Assembly: GCF_000149955.1 (NCBI RefSeq)
Contig: NC_030990.1
Location: forward strand, 2,748,627-2,812,626
Direction: 5' to 3'
Length of the DNA stretch: 64,000 nt
Source of the DNA: Fusarium oxysporum f. sp. lycopersici 4287
Lineage: Eukaryota > Ascomycota > Sordariomycetes > Hypocreales > Nectriaceae
The first letter of the stretch is position 1. Every line of letters begins with the position of its first letter. Made by a program: the position numbers and the translations under genes. Below are positions 44,381 to 55,665 of this stretch, piece by piece. The notes below the pieces were generated by a model that saw nothing but the letters and a program-made list of their open reading frames with translations, was not told where the DNA came from and ran no database searches.

Positions 44381-46029
44381 CTAAGCAGTGCTGGGCTCGA
44401 GGGTCACACCACTGTGAAGGAGGTCAGTCGAATTATTCTGTATCGGGGGAGGGACTCATGTGTGTGGAAACTTACGCAGCAATGGTAGCCCAACCAATGA
44501 GACGCCAATGCTTCTCAATACGTCTGCTCAGAGCAACCTTTTCGCCGATGTTGGTGCAGGCGGGGCTGGTCAGGACAAGCTTAGCAGCGTCGTTCTTGAT
44601 GGCAGCAACCTTGGCGCCAGTGGAGGTAGAACCAATGTTGACCATGATAACCTCGTTCTTAGCGAGCTTAGCAACCTTGGCTTGTTTACCATCGGCGGTC
44701 CTCACACCGAGCAGGCGGCGGAGAAGGTAGAAGTTGACCTCGATCTCACTGTAGATCTCGGGAAGGCGGCCCTTGAGACCCAAGACGAAACCGACCAGAC
44801 GATCGGCTCGGCACAGAGTAGGATCAATTCGGGTGCCGACACCGATGAGACCACCGGGAACGGCGTACTTGAGGTCGTTGGCTTCGGAGTTAAGCGAGAC
44901 GACTCGGCTGAAAATGGGAGTGCACTTTAGGGCACCGCTATCGTCTCGGGAGACAATACCAGGTCGGATCTCAATCTCATCACCAAGCTTGACAACACCG
45001 TGGAGAATAGAACCACCAGCAACACCACCCTTGAGGTCGTCGATCTCGGAACCAGGCTTGTTGACGTCGAATGATCGAATGACGATCATATGAGGGTCTA
45101 TGCTGAAGTCTCTGGGAGGAACGGGAATGGTGTTGACAATGGCCTCGTTGACGGCATCGATGTTGAACTTGAGCTGGGCAGAGATGGGAATGACTGGGGA
45201 CTTGCCGGCGACAGTTCCTCGGATGAACTTGAGGATGGATTGGTAGTGCTGCTGCGCAGCCTCTTCTCGCATAAGATCAACCTTGTTCTGGAGAATGATG
45301 ATCTTGTCGAGCTTCATAATCTCAATAGCAGCCAAGTGCTCAGAGGTCTGGGGCTGAGGGCAAGATTCGTTACCGGCGATGAGAAGGAGAGCGGCGTCCA
45401 TGACGGCGGCGCCTGACAACATGGTGCTCATGAGAATATCGTGACCGGGGCAATCGACGAATCTGTAAACATCAGCCATTATTCCGTACACGAGTTTTAA
45501 TTAAAGTATCAACTTACGAGACGTGTCGCAATAGCCTGTAAGTACCGCCACAGCCATCTCTCTCACAAGGAGGGTCAACTTCCTTCTCACTCTTGTAACT
45601 GCGGTAGCATCCAGGTCGAGGGCATGCTTGGTTGTCGCATTTGTAGATCTTGGCGTTGGCATAACCCAACTTGATGGTAATGTTTCTGATCAACTCGTTC
45701 TTGAAACGGACAGTCTGGACACCAGAGATAGCCTTGACGACGGTGGACTTTCCGTGAGCTACATGGCCAATGGTACCAATGTTGATAGTAGCTTGACGGG
45801 CAATAATCTCGGGCGTCAAGGGGGTCAGGCTGGCAACATCGAGATCTTTGGGGTCGGTTTGCGGGGGCAGAGGAGGTTTTTGAGCAGCGGGCTCTGCGAT
45901 AGCTGGGTTGGACTTCTTCAGAGCCGACTTGAGGGGCTTCTCATCACCAGCCTCGTTGTGGCCGACAGACTCGCCGGAGTCAGACTCGGACTCGATGTCG
46001 TCGTATTTGGGGTCGCCGTTGGCAGACAT
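44381..46029 (-). CDS. GCD11: Translation initiation factor eIF2 gamma subunit
   Basis: Minus strand, three exons (46029-45518, 45462-44476, 44411-44381) giving 509 residues. After an acidic N-terminal extension the GTPase domain begins. G1 is GHVAHGKST at 88-96, G3 is DCPGH at the exon 1/2 junction, and G4 is NKVD. A zinc knuckle ([11 protein letters not shown], then CERDGC) sits between G1 and G3, as in all eIF2-gamma. Domains II and III follow. The 31-base last exon supplies the end GVTLEPSTA. eIF2 carries initiator Met-tRNA to the 40S subunit; gamma binds GTP and the tRNA. Length is close to yeast Gcd11 (527). Confidence 0.96.
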
Positions 46030-48596
46030 GATGAAGGCGGGGCAATTCGGACGGTATTTCAGAAGTGGTTTTTCGGTCGTAGAGCAGCGGGGGAGCGGTT
46101 TCGAGTAAGGTAATCGGTCGGCTGGATCGGTATAAAATTACGGTCCAATATTCGAAGGTCTCACGAATGGTTCTCCAGGTTGCGGGTCGTCGAGGGCCGA
46201 GATTTTGCGTATTTCGCCTTGATGATGGCAAAATTCCTCGTGTGCAGTCTCTCGAAATGGCTATGACTCTTACGCTAGGCCTGATGGGGCGCGATAGAGC
46301 GATAAGGATTTGATGCCCCTCCTCGGGTGAGCTTCGGCCAAAGTATCCAAAGTGTCCCACCTCCATGATACCAGTGAAGGTTACCCTGTGGCAGGTACCC
46401 AGGTTATGAGAAGAATACTGTAAGATACCTAACCTACCTTATGTAGTAAGGTGAGTAGGTTTCAGCGTGGATTGGCATTGATAGGTGTTGTGCGGCTATT
46501 TTCCTTCTCAAGCGATTATACAATTCTGATAAGAGGCGTGCATTATCAATCCTGTTAGTTGTTTCGTGCCCGTTGTAGGTCTTGGAAGCAAAGCGGACTA
46601 CGGAGTATCATTACGGCAATAGTATGGTATCAGGACAAGCTAGCAGTCTTGAAGGCCCCTCATGGCCTCGGAATGATCATTGCCTATTGAGGCGTACCTT
46701 GTCTCGAACCCTCCTCTTTTTTTTTTCATCTGATCAATCGACCTATACATACAGGCTCTTGGTTTGTGAGACGACCTCCCGGAACTCAAGGAACGAATCC
46801 GGAATCAAGCTATCATTATTTTCATACGCTTTCAACTAATGAGCGGATTACGGATATAATGATGTTAACAAATACATGATTAACAATGCGTCTGGATTTA
46901 GGAGCAGATTAGCAATGATATGTTGTAGACAGTTTCTAGGTGATCACGTGCCAGAATTTAACCTTCCACTATCGATAAGACGCCAAGATGAAGGGGGGGG
47001 CGGTTAATATTGAATGCACCAGCCTCCTTGGATTATCAAATATTCAAGTCAAGAACGCTCAACTTCTCAAGACGGTGAGAGGGTTTTATGAGAATTGCTA
47101 CATACTTAGCAAAATTCTCTCAAGTGATACTCGCATATGACATGGGGCTTGATGCTATCTTTATCAACTTGTGTATCCCGAATCATCACTGACCTTCCTA
47201 GAAAGCCTTGACATGTAACCTTGGATGGGGATATAGCTTGTTGTGTTCATGGTGTCTCACTGTTACAGCACAGCCATGAGCGACGATGACTGCATTGCTG
47301 CATCTTGGACAATTTTCCGGATACCGTGTGCAACCAACTACCAACTCGACCAATGCCTTGGAGCTGAAAAGCCACTCATTCGGCTGCTGCCAAGATGGAT
47401 AAAGACTCTGGCCACCGGAAGTGCACAGGAAAACGCATGCATTTGCTTGAAATAAAGCTTGGATGGACCGAGTCACCCTGACAGATGCTTAATGCAACAT
47501 CCTTGGTGGGCCACCCCCCAAGCTCAAGCATGGATCTCAGCATATCGAAACAAAACTCGTTTGTTGCCGCCGAAGCCTGCAGGTGGCTGGATGGCCATCT
47601 GGCTCATCACGGCTCTCAATGTGCTGATTGGTCATACAGAGGTGAAGATGTGAAGCGCCTACAGGAAGTAACCTATCAGACCGGCAGATCAACGTCCAGG
47701 GTCCAAAGAGCGGCTGCCTGGCACAGCCAATAGGACAACAAGGATACCCTCTATCAAAGATCCACGCTTCAACACCATGTCCTTTAACCGCCGGGCAACT
47801 TCTGCCATCCAGTGATATTGCTCAGCATGGGCAATCAACATGAGGGGCCTACCCGGGTACCATGCAAAAGATGTCCCGGACAATTCCAGCCGAATATGGT
47901 TGTTTCAATGGAACAATTGCCTTGTTGGTGTCTCGAGGGTCATGGGAGGACTGGGTACCCTGTCCGCACAATACAGTACCGCTTCACATAACACCGCAGC
48001 TTTCCCAAATCTCTCTTGTGATCCCCTCTCTATTTCCATTTGACTCGCCCGCCCGTGATCCTATATTCTCCAAGACTACTCAGAGTTCATACTTATCTTG
48101 GCGTTACGAACCTCAGCAAAGTTCTCAAGCGCTGACTCGCCGGTGACAAAACCAGGCCAGCGGAGTTTGACCTACCATCTTCACAATCACTTGGGCGTCT
48201 AAATCCAAACCGAGTCACTTAACGGGCGGCTGGCATCTGCCTATCACAAGTCTTGCTGCTATCCGCCCTTCTTTCTGGTAAGGCCATCCTCTGTTACTAT
48301 TCTCGGCACCCCCCTCCCTCTCTCATGTCCTGTCCCGTTGCTGGCGTTTTAATGGTGTCGAATGAGCGTCCTGGTTCCCTATGTTGCCGCCAACCTCAAA
48401 ACTCGCCATTTCCCACTCGAGTCCGCCAGGGCCGGACCTCTTTCCCAATCCTTTGATAGCTGGTCTCTCTGTTCTTTTGCAATTTTCTCTGTTCTATTAC
48501 GGTTGCGAGCTTGGACTGCGTCGAAGCTCTTATACATCCACTTGCACATCTTGCTGTTGATATCTTTCTCCTCTCACACATTTACCTGTTATAAAC
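46030..48596. other. Long gene-free stretch upstream of the four-span membrane protein
   Basis: 2.57 kb. TACCTAACCTACC-type repeats lie at about 46390-46460 and a G run near 46991-47000. Overlapping open frames at 47243-47733 and 48253-48596 have no splice or family support. The segment from about 48250 on probably belongs to the leader of the next gene and contains several upstream ATGs. Confidence 0.45.
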
Positions 48597-50234
48597 ATGG
48601 CTGGCCCAGGTTCGTCTCTGATCTGAGGGAGGGAACTGACGACGATCAACGATCCATAATGCTGACTGACGATTCTGTAGAAGATAGGAGGCGGCCTGCC
48701 GCACTCAACCTCGCTTCAGCACGACCTGGTACCTCGGAATCCTCATCCTCGGACGGCTCTCTGAAACCCCGAACTCCTCGATTTGCTGAGGCAACTTCAG
48801 TTCACTCACCTGTCGAGGCTCGGTCCCCCTTTGCCGACCCCGAGAAGTCGCACGTTGCTCAACCTCAACCCGCTGACGTTGGTTTTGGCTACATCGGCCA
48901 GCGAGAATCCATTCCCGTCCCAATGACTCCCAAGACGCCACTCAAGAGTGCCATGAAGGTGCCAGGAACGCCTGCTCATCTCAAGAACCCCTTGAGTCCA
49001 ACATTTCGGGAGGAAGATATTCTGGAGAAGCGCGAGGCGTCAACTGACAAGGAGCAAGCGCGCGATGTGGTATGTAACTCTGCCATATCAACTGACTCTG
49101 CAAACATGCCACTTACACTTTGACAGAAAATCAAGGCCCGAGTCCGCTTGGCCAAGTTCGCTCTCCGTGGTGTTAACTTTAGCTGCTCTCTTATTATCCT
49201 TGCCATGCTTTCTGCTTCATTTACAATCTTTAACGCTACCAAAGCTTTGCCTGATCAGAGCAAGATGCCTTCATGGGCCAAGAACACCAGCGCCTGGCCC
49301 CAGAAACTTGTTCTTGCCATGGCATGCGTGTCTCTTGTCGCTTGTATTGTTGTTTTTATCTCCTACTGTCGAGGTGGTCATCGACGTGCCGAGAAAGTCG
49401 GGACCTACTATACCATGTTCGCCATTGGCTGGGTAAGTCACGCATCTTGTGGGCTTGGCTTGAGCAAGCACTGACTTTACATAGTTCATTCTTGCCTTGG
49501 TTCTATGGGTTGTCACAGCTGTTATTTTCCAGAACTCAAGGAACAACAGCGGAAACCAGGATATGTGGGGTTGGTCTTGTGTTAACAACCATCGATCTGA
49601 AGTCTTCGGTGAGAAAGTCGACTATGCTCTTGTCTGCCGTCTTCAGAACTGGGCCATGATCTGCATCATCATCGAGGTGGTCATCGAGGTTCTCTGTATC
49701 CTCCTCTACAGCGTCGTCTTCTACCGTTACTACACAAAGCGACGCCTTTTCAAGTCTATGGACATGCGAGACCGTGCTCGATCCGATCTCTACCTCGCCC
49801 AGCTCCGCAGCCAGTCTGCTCCCAACACTCCCGGCTTCGGCCCCAAGTCCCCCGCTCTCAGTGCCTATGCCATGTCTCCCCGTCACCCTCCCGCTGCCTA
49901 TCGAAACCTGTCCGACATCAGCGAGAACCCCACCACCTTCACGCCTGGTACCCAATTTGCTGAGCCCAAGTCTCAATTTGCTCCCCAGGAGACTGGCTTC
50001 AAGCTCCAGGCTCCTCCTATGAAGGCCCCTTCTGCTACTCCCAAGCTAAATCAGTCTGCTTTTACACCTACTGAGGCCTCACCTCCTGCCATCCCCACTG
50101 TTCAAGTCTCGCAACACGGGCCTGTGAGCACTGATGAACCCACTTATGAGGCTGTCCCTATCCCTGGTGCCTATGCCGGCCAGGCTGTCAGGAGTCCACC
50201 TCCTACGCAGACTCATTTTGGTCAGGGCTACTAG
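48597..50234 (+). CDS. Four-span membrane protein, MARVEL-like, function unknown
   Basis: Four exons (48597-48609, 48681-49069, 49127-49432, 49485-50234) encode 485 residues. A 140-residue Pro/Ser-rich cytosolic N terminus precedes four hydrophobic spans at roughly 152-170, 195-215, 235-252 and 292-315. The second loop holds WGWSCVNNHRS and VDYALVCRLQNW, whose cysteines may be paired. A long Pro/Ser-rich C-terminal tail follows. The topology resembles MARVEL/tetraspan proteins of fungal plasma membranes. Exon 1 is only 13 bases with a weak GTTCGT donor. An alternative start at 48659, inside that intron and in frame with exon 2, would replace the first four residues. Function is unknown. Confidence 0.75.
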
Positions 50235-51246
50235 ATGGTGTTGAATGTTTTCCGAAAAGAAAAAACGCAGGTTTGATTAATTTGTTAGTTCTGGCTCAGC
50301 GAGCTTCAGCCGCGTTCTTTAGGCGACGGCTTCTTTGACTTTACATATCATGGGGCGGCGATACCACACACGGCGTTACAATGGGCAGGTCCAAGATTTG
50401 ACTCGGCTGCACTTTATCTTTGGCTTTTCCTTTGTTTCACTCTCCTCAAAGATAGCAGGAGTCGTATATAGTGTACTGTAATTTGGGTATGGATGTACAT
50501 TCGGGCATGTGCAGAGGATGATGAAGACGATGGAATAACGAGCTACACACAATACTTTCGTTTACGAGGGCCTTGCAGGCCATCGGATTAGGCACTTTAT
50601 TCAATCATCACATTGGTATCTAATTTGTCGACGGCACAGTGACCTTTAAGGGTAGAGCATTCTTCAAGTCGGTTAACGCCGTAGAGACGCCTATTACTTA
50701 GAGAGTGGATGGATAAATAGTAATTATGGATGTCGAAATGTTAACATTAAGGTAGATCGGAACTCAGATACCTCACATCAAGTCACCCGACACTTGTATT
50801 CACGCGAAATTTGGTCAAAATCTTGAAATAGAAAAAGAAAAACATTCATCATGATAACGACACCCTAAATAACAGAGACAAAAAGCAGGTTTAAAAAACC
50901 GTTGCATTACTTTTGGTAGCCCCCAATGCACCCCCCAAAGGTATTAAGGGCGCAAAGGACTGCCCCCGAAGCCTTTTGCCATGCGGCCAAGTCGAAGTTC
51001 TGACCTCCTCCCCGGCGGTCACCTTCCGGACCGGCGGCAGCTCGTATGGGAAGGTCTGCCGCCCTTCCAGCGCGGTACTCTAGAAACGAGATCTATCAAC
51101 AACTGCCACAAGAGATTTCTCCGTAAGCTCCTCCCAAAGATGTCAGGCTGCCCTGTATCGTCCGCTCGTAAATAGCTGATGAGACAGCCTGGTAACGGAT
51201 ATTGGAAGACCCGTGTTGCTTTTTTCAAATTTTTTTTAGATTGAGC
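50235..51246. other. Convergent intergenic region
   Basis: 1.0 kb between the 3' ends of the membrane-protein gene and eIF4A. The A/T-rich tract near 51221-51240 is next to the eIF4A stop. No gene is supported. Confidence 0.45.
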
Positions 51247-52671
51247 TTAGATGAGGTCGGCAACGTTCATGGGCATCTCCTCAATCTGGGTGCTGTAGAA
51301 CTGCTCAATCTCACGCATCATGCGGACGTCCTCAGCGGTGACGAAGTTGATGGCGACACCCTTTCGGCCGAAACGACCACCACGACCAATTCGATGAATG
51401 TAGTTCTCACGGTTGGCAGGGAGATCATAGTTGATGACCAGGGAAACCTGTTGAACATCGATACCACGGGCCAAGAGATCAGTGGCGATCAGGACACGAG
51501 AAGAGCCGGATCGGAACTCCTTCATGATCAGGTCACGCTGAGCCTGGTCCATGTCACCGTGCATGGCGGAGACGGTGAAATCACGAGCAGTGAGCTTATC
51601 GGTGAGCCAGTCAACCTTTCTGCGGGTGTTGCAGAAGATAACAGCCTGGGTAATGGTGACGGTCTCGTACAAATCGGAGAGGGTGTCCAACTTCCACTCC
51701 TCCTTCTCGACGGCAATATAGAACTGCTTGATACCCTCCAGGGTAAGCTCGTCCTTCTTGACCAAGATGCGGACAGGGTCACGCATGAACTTGGTGGTGA
51801 CCTCAAGAACGTCCTGGGGCATGGTAGCAGAGAGAAGGACGACCTGAGTGGACTGGGGGAGAAGCTGGAAGATATCGTAGATCTGCTCGGTGAAACCGCG
51901 CTGAGATGATGTTAGCATTTGGATCTCAATGATAAGAAGTCATTTTCCTTACAGAAAGCATCTCATCGGCCTCGTCGAGAACGAACATCTTCATGCTGTC
52001 GGTCTTGAGGAAACGGCGCTGGATCATGTCCTGAACACGACCGGGAGTACCGACAACAACCTGAGGACCGTCCTGAAGGGCCTTCATATCCTCACGGACA
52101 CTGGTACCACCGATACAAGCGTGGCACTCGATTTGCATAAAATCTCCGATGGCAACAACGACCTTCTGGATCTGCTGAGCAAGCTCACGGGTAGGGGCAA
52201 GGATCAGAGCCTGGCACTGCTTGACGTTGGTGTCGATCTTCTGGAGAACAGAGATAGAGAAGGTGGCGGTCTTTCCAGTACCGGACTGGGCCTGAGCAAT
52301 GACATCGTGACCCTTGATAACGGGCATGATAGCACGCTGCTGGATAGCAGAGGGACGCTCGAAACCGTAGGCATAGACTAAGGATTATTGTGAGCGGCAT
52401 GCGAGGGATTTGTTGAGGTGCGGGAGACACTTACCACCTCGGAGGAGCTCAGACTTGAGGTTCATGTCATCGAAGGAGTCGACAGTCTCGTCGTAGTTGG
52501 ACTCGATCTGTCCTGCAAGGCATGTATGGTCAGCAAGTCTGTTGGTGATACGAGTGGCTTGCCCTCAATGCATGAGCCGCTCAGGAACCCATGCGCATCG
52601 CGAAGCCTATGGCAGCGTGAAGGACGCGATAACTCACCCTCGGGGACATCCTCAAGACCCTTGTCAGCCAT
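51247..52671 (-). CDS. TIF1: Translation initiation factor eIF4A (DEAD-box helicase)
   Basis: Minus strand, four exons (52671-52638, 52512-52435, 52377-51953, 51900-51247) giving 396 residues, the usual eIF4A size with almost no extension beyond the core. Motifs in order: [11 protein letters not shown] (Q motif), [41 protein letters not shown] and [10 protein letters not shown]. The [10 protein letters not shown] form and the C-terminal MPMNVADLI are diagnostic of eIF4A against other DEAD-box proteins. It unwinds 5' leaders as part of eIF4F. The intron between the tiny first exon and exon 2 is 125 bases, longer than most here. Confidence 0.97.
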
Positions 52672-54106
52672 ATTTGCGGTTGAGGCTTTGGAAAATCTAG
52701 ATCAAGCACAGCTCGATCTAGAGTTGATAAATCGCGGGGTGACGGAAGCGAAAAACGAGGGCAGAACTTCTACTCGAGAAGACTGCGCCTTTGTGTCGTT
52801 TGGTAGAAAAGAAACTGGTATCGACTAGGATCAGGAGTCTCGTGAGAATGACGAGAATCGACAAGAACCTAGGATGGGGATGGTTATTTGTGTTGTTTCC
52901 TTTGGATGGAGTATGAAGGAGAAGAGGAAAAAAAAGTCGAATGAGGGGCGGTCGTGGAGGCAGTATATTTTTTTCATTGCTGCCCACCCGCTTACCTCAA
53001 GAGAGGCACTGGCCAATGATAGAAGACCTTAGCGGGGCATCGGGATTAGGGTACATTTGGTTCGGTGTCTCTGCCTTGCATTGGCAGGGCACTCACCAGT
53101 CACAGCCACCAGTCTAAGGTCTTTACAGTACGGTACAGTACGGCGAGGAATTTTATTATTTTTTTTTTCTAAATTTTTTTTTTACCTTTGATTTTTCTAG
53201 CATCGTAAGAAGTTTTTTCCTTGCCTCACGTTCACCACCTATGATAACCCAGGCTGCAGCCATCCCACTATGCCCCGCCCCTCGGTAGAACCTTGAAAGA
53301 AAAAAATATGCCCCTCCACCCACGGATCATCGTCCGCCACCTACAACGCTGTTTTTTGGTGTTTCCAGTGACTGATTGTAGCCTGTGTGTGGCATGTGCC
53401 ATGTCATTGTTCTCAACTTCAATGAGAAGCTTGTCATAGGTTGACCCATGTAAACATGATAACTGCCTAGTGCCTCTAAGGTACAGGGAACGGAAAAAGG
53501 ATGTGGGTGACTCCCACTTCTGTTATGAAACTATTGTTCACAAAATAGTGTATTTCCTGTTGCAAATGCACTATGTAACAATTATATCTCAATACTGTAG
53601 AGAGTGGTTTATCAATCTTCGGGGTTGTCATCTTTTACCACATATCCAAGGTTTCCCCTCGTTCGCTGAGAGGAATGATAACCCATATCAATTTGGCCTT
53701 CTGTTAATCACTCAGCTTGTTATAAGGTAATGTAGTCAGTGGTTTAACAAACTATGCAATGAACAATCGTCAAATACCTATGATCAGGCACCTGAAGTGA
53801 AGAGTATGGAAAGTCCGCGTAGCCTCACTTTTGAGCAAGAGTCAAGCTGCAGTGTAACTCTAGTCTCATCTTTCCCCGTAAGGCTGTTACCGGAAACCAT
53901 TCCTCAGCCGAATTTTTCTTCCGCCCACACTAAATTAGAACTCGCTGTAGCTGATTTCAACGTAGAGGTACCTGACTTATCGTATCATACAATTCAGTCT
54001 TGTTTTGCTCATGAGTTTTGATTTTTAGCGGGTTCTTCCGATTTTCTCTCTACAAGTTACTTCTTTCATATTTTCTATAGCAGGCAACCGCGGACTCGAC
54101 GCTCAA
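52672..54106. promoter_or_regulatory. Divergent region between eIF4A and F-box/JmjC genes
   Basis: 1.43 kb with two dense T runs around 53151-53182 that may serve as nucleosome-free promoter DNA for eIF4A. Small open frames at 53470-54021 are not supported. Confidence 0.45.
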
Positions 54107-55665
54107 ATGCCTTCAGCCATCGTCAGCAATGGCACTGGCCATCATGATTCACTCTGTGATAGGAGAAACGACACATATGAGTCAACTCTCCAAAGTGACT
54201 CAATTCCTCCTCATCCACTAGGGCTCAAGCCATTAGGCAACCAGTATTTCTTCACGGGTCGCAATGCGAGGCGCTCAATTGGGAGCTGGAGACTTCTGCC
54301 AGACGAGGTTATCTCGCTTGTACTAGAGCAGTTTGATGCTGTGGCTCTCCTGAAGCTTGGCCACACCTGCAAATTCTTATACGCCTTTTGCCACTCCGAT
54401 GAATTTTGGAAGCCTATCTTTCTCCAGTAAGTCACTTGAGTCATAAAGGCACTCTGAAGTAGCTGTTGAACTAAGTTCTGTGAAGGTCACCACCACCAGA
54501 CAGCAAGGATATACGATGGCAAGGATCATGGAGATCAACTGTTTTAGGTTTGTCCAGTGACCAAGGGACCAGAATTGACTGCAGCAATGTCTTTTCAGAT
54601 GTCCTTCACCGGCCATTTGCCTGCAGTCATGTCATCCTTAACCGGTTCACCTCGCATATTCCCAAGGCAAACCAGATCCGTCGCTTCGAGAACCTGACTT
54701 ACGATCAGTATGCTGAGAAATGGACTGAGCAGCCATTTGTGCTTACCAAATGCATTCAGGAATGGCCAGTATATGAGGAGTGGACTATCGATAGCATGCT
54801 CCAGATGTTTGCTGAGGTCGAGTTTCGTGCTGAGGCTGTTGACTGGCCATTCGCAACCTATCACACATACATGAAGAACAACAGCGACGAAAGCCCTCTG
54901 TATCTCTTTGACCGGAGATTTGCAGAAAAGATGGGGATCAGAGTCGGTAAGAAGCCAGGCGCTGCATACTGGAGACCAGACTGCTTTGGCCCTGATCTAT
55001 TCGAGGTTCTTGGAGATGAACGCCCTGCCCATCGATGGCTGATTGTCGGTCCTGAGCGAAGTGGCTCAACCTTCCACAAAGACCCTAACGCAACGAGTGC
55101 TTGGAACGCTGTAATTCAAGGATCCAAGTATTGGATAATGTTCCCACCAGCTACACAGGTGCCCGGTGTTTATGTTTCCGATGACAGCAGCGAAGTCACC
55201 AGTCCCCTTAGCATTGCTGAGTGGCTTCTCACTTTTCATGAAGAAGCACGGCAGCTTCCTGACTGCGTTGAGGGTATTTGCGAAGCGGGAGAGATTCTTC
55301 ATGTTCCCAGCGGATGGTGGCATCTGGTGGTTAATCTCGAGAGCGGCATTGCACTTACGCAGAACTTCGTGCCACAGAGCTTAAATCTTGTATCAGAAGT
55401 TGTTTCCTTCTTGCGAGACAAGGCTGACCAGGTCAGTGGATTCGATGATAAAGTCGCGGATCCTTTTGGACTCTTCGTGGAGAGAATGAAGAGCAGCTAT
55501 CCAGAAGTTCTGGACAAAGCCCTGGACCTGGCCGATAAGAAGAGCGGGAAAAAACGTAAATGGGATGCTGCTGTTGGTGGAATAGATGATGAACAAGAGC
55601 AGGAAGGAGGTGATGGTTTCAGTTTTGGTTTCGGGGGCGATGGTGATGATGATGAAATACCCTAG
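54107..55665 (+). CDS. F-box protein with JMJD6-like JmjC oxygenase domain
   Basis: Two exons (54107-54426, 54504-55665) encode 493 residues. An F-box spans about 62-106 (WRLLPDEVISLVLEQFDAVA, then FWKPIFL). The cupin/JmjC domain follows. The iron ligands appear as H298-x-D300 in STFHKDPNATSAWN and H380 in HVPSGWWH. LPDCVEGICEAGEILHV and WNAVIQGSKYWIMFPP are close to JMJD6. All three metal ligands are present, so 2-oxoglutarate-dependent hydroxylation is plausible. The F-box suggests recruitment to an SCF ubiquitin ligase. The tail holds a basic KKSGKKRKWD nuclear signal, then an acidic Gly-rich end. F-box/JmjC proteins of this layout occur in other fungi; the substrate is unknown. Confidence 0.88.

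Noticed and set aside
48362..49123. 253-codon frame starting upstream of the four-span membrane protein
   Set aside because: It joins leader, exon 1, an intron and exon 2 by chance openness; only the part from 48681 to 49069 is credible coding sequence.
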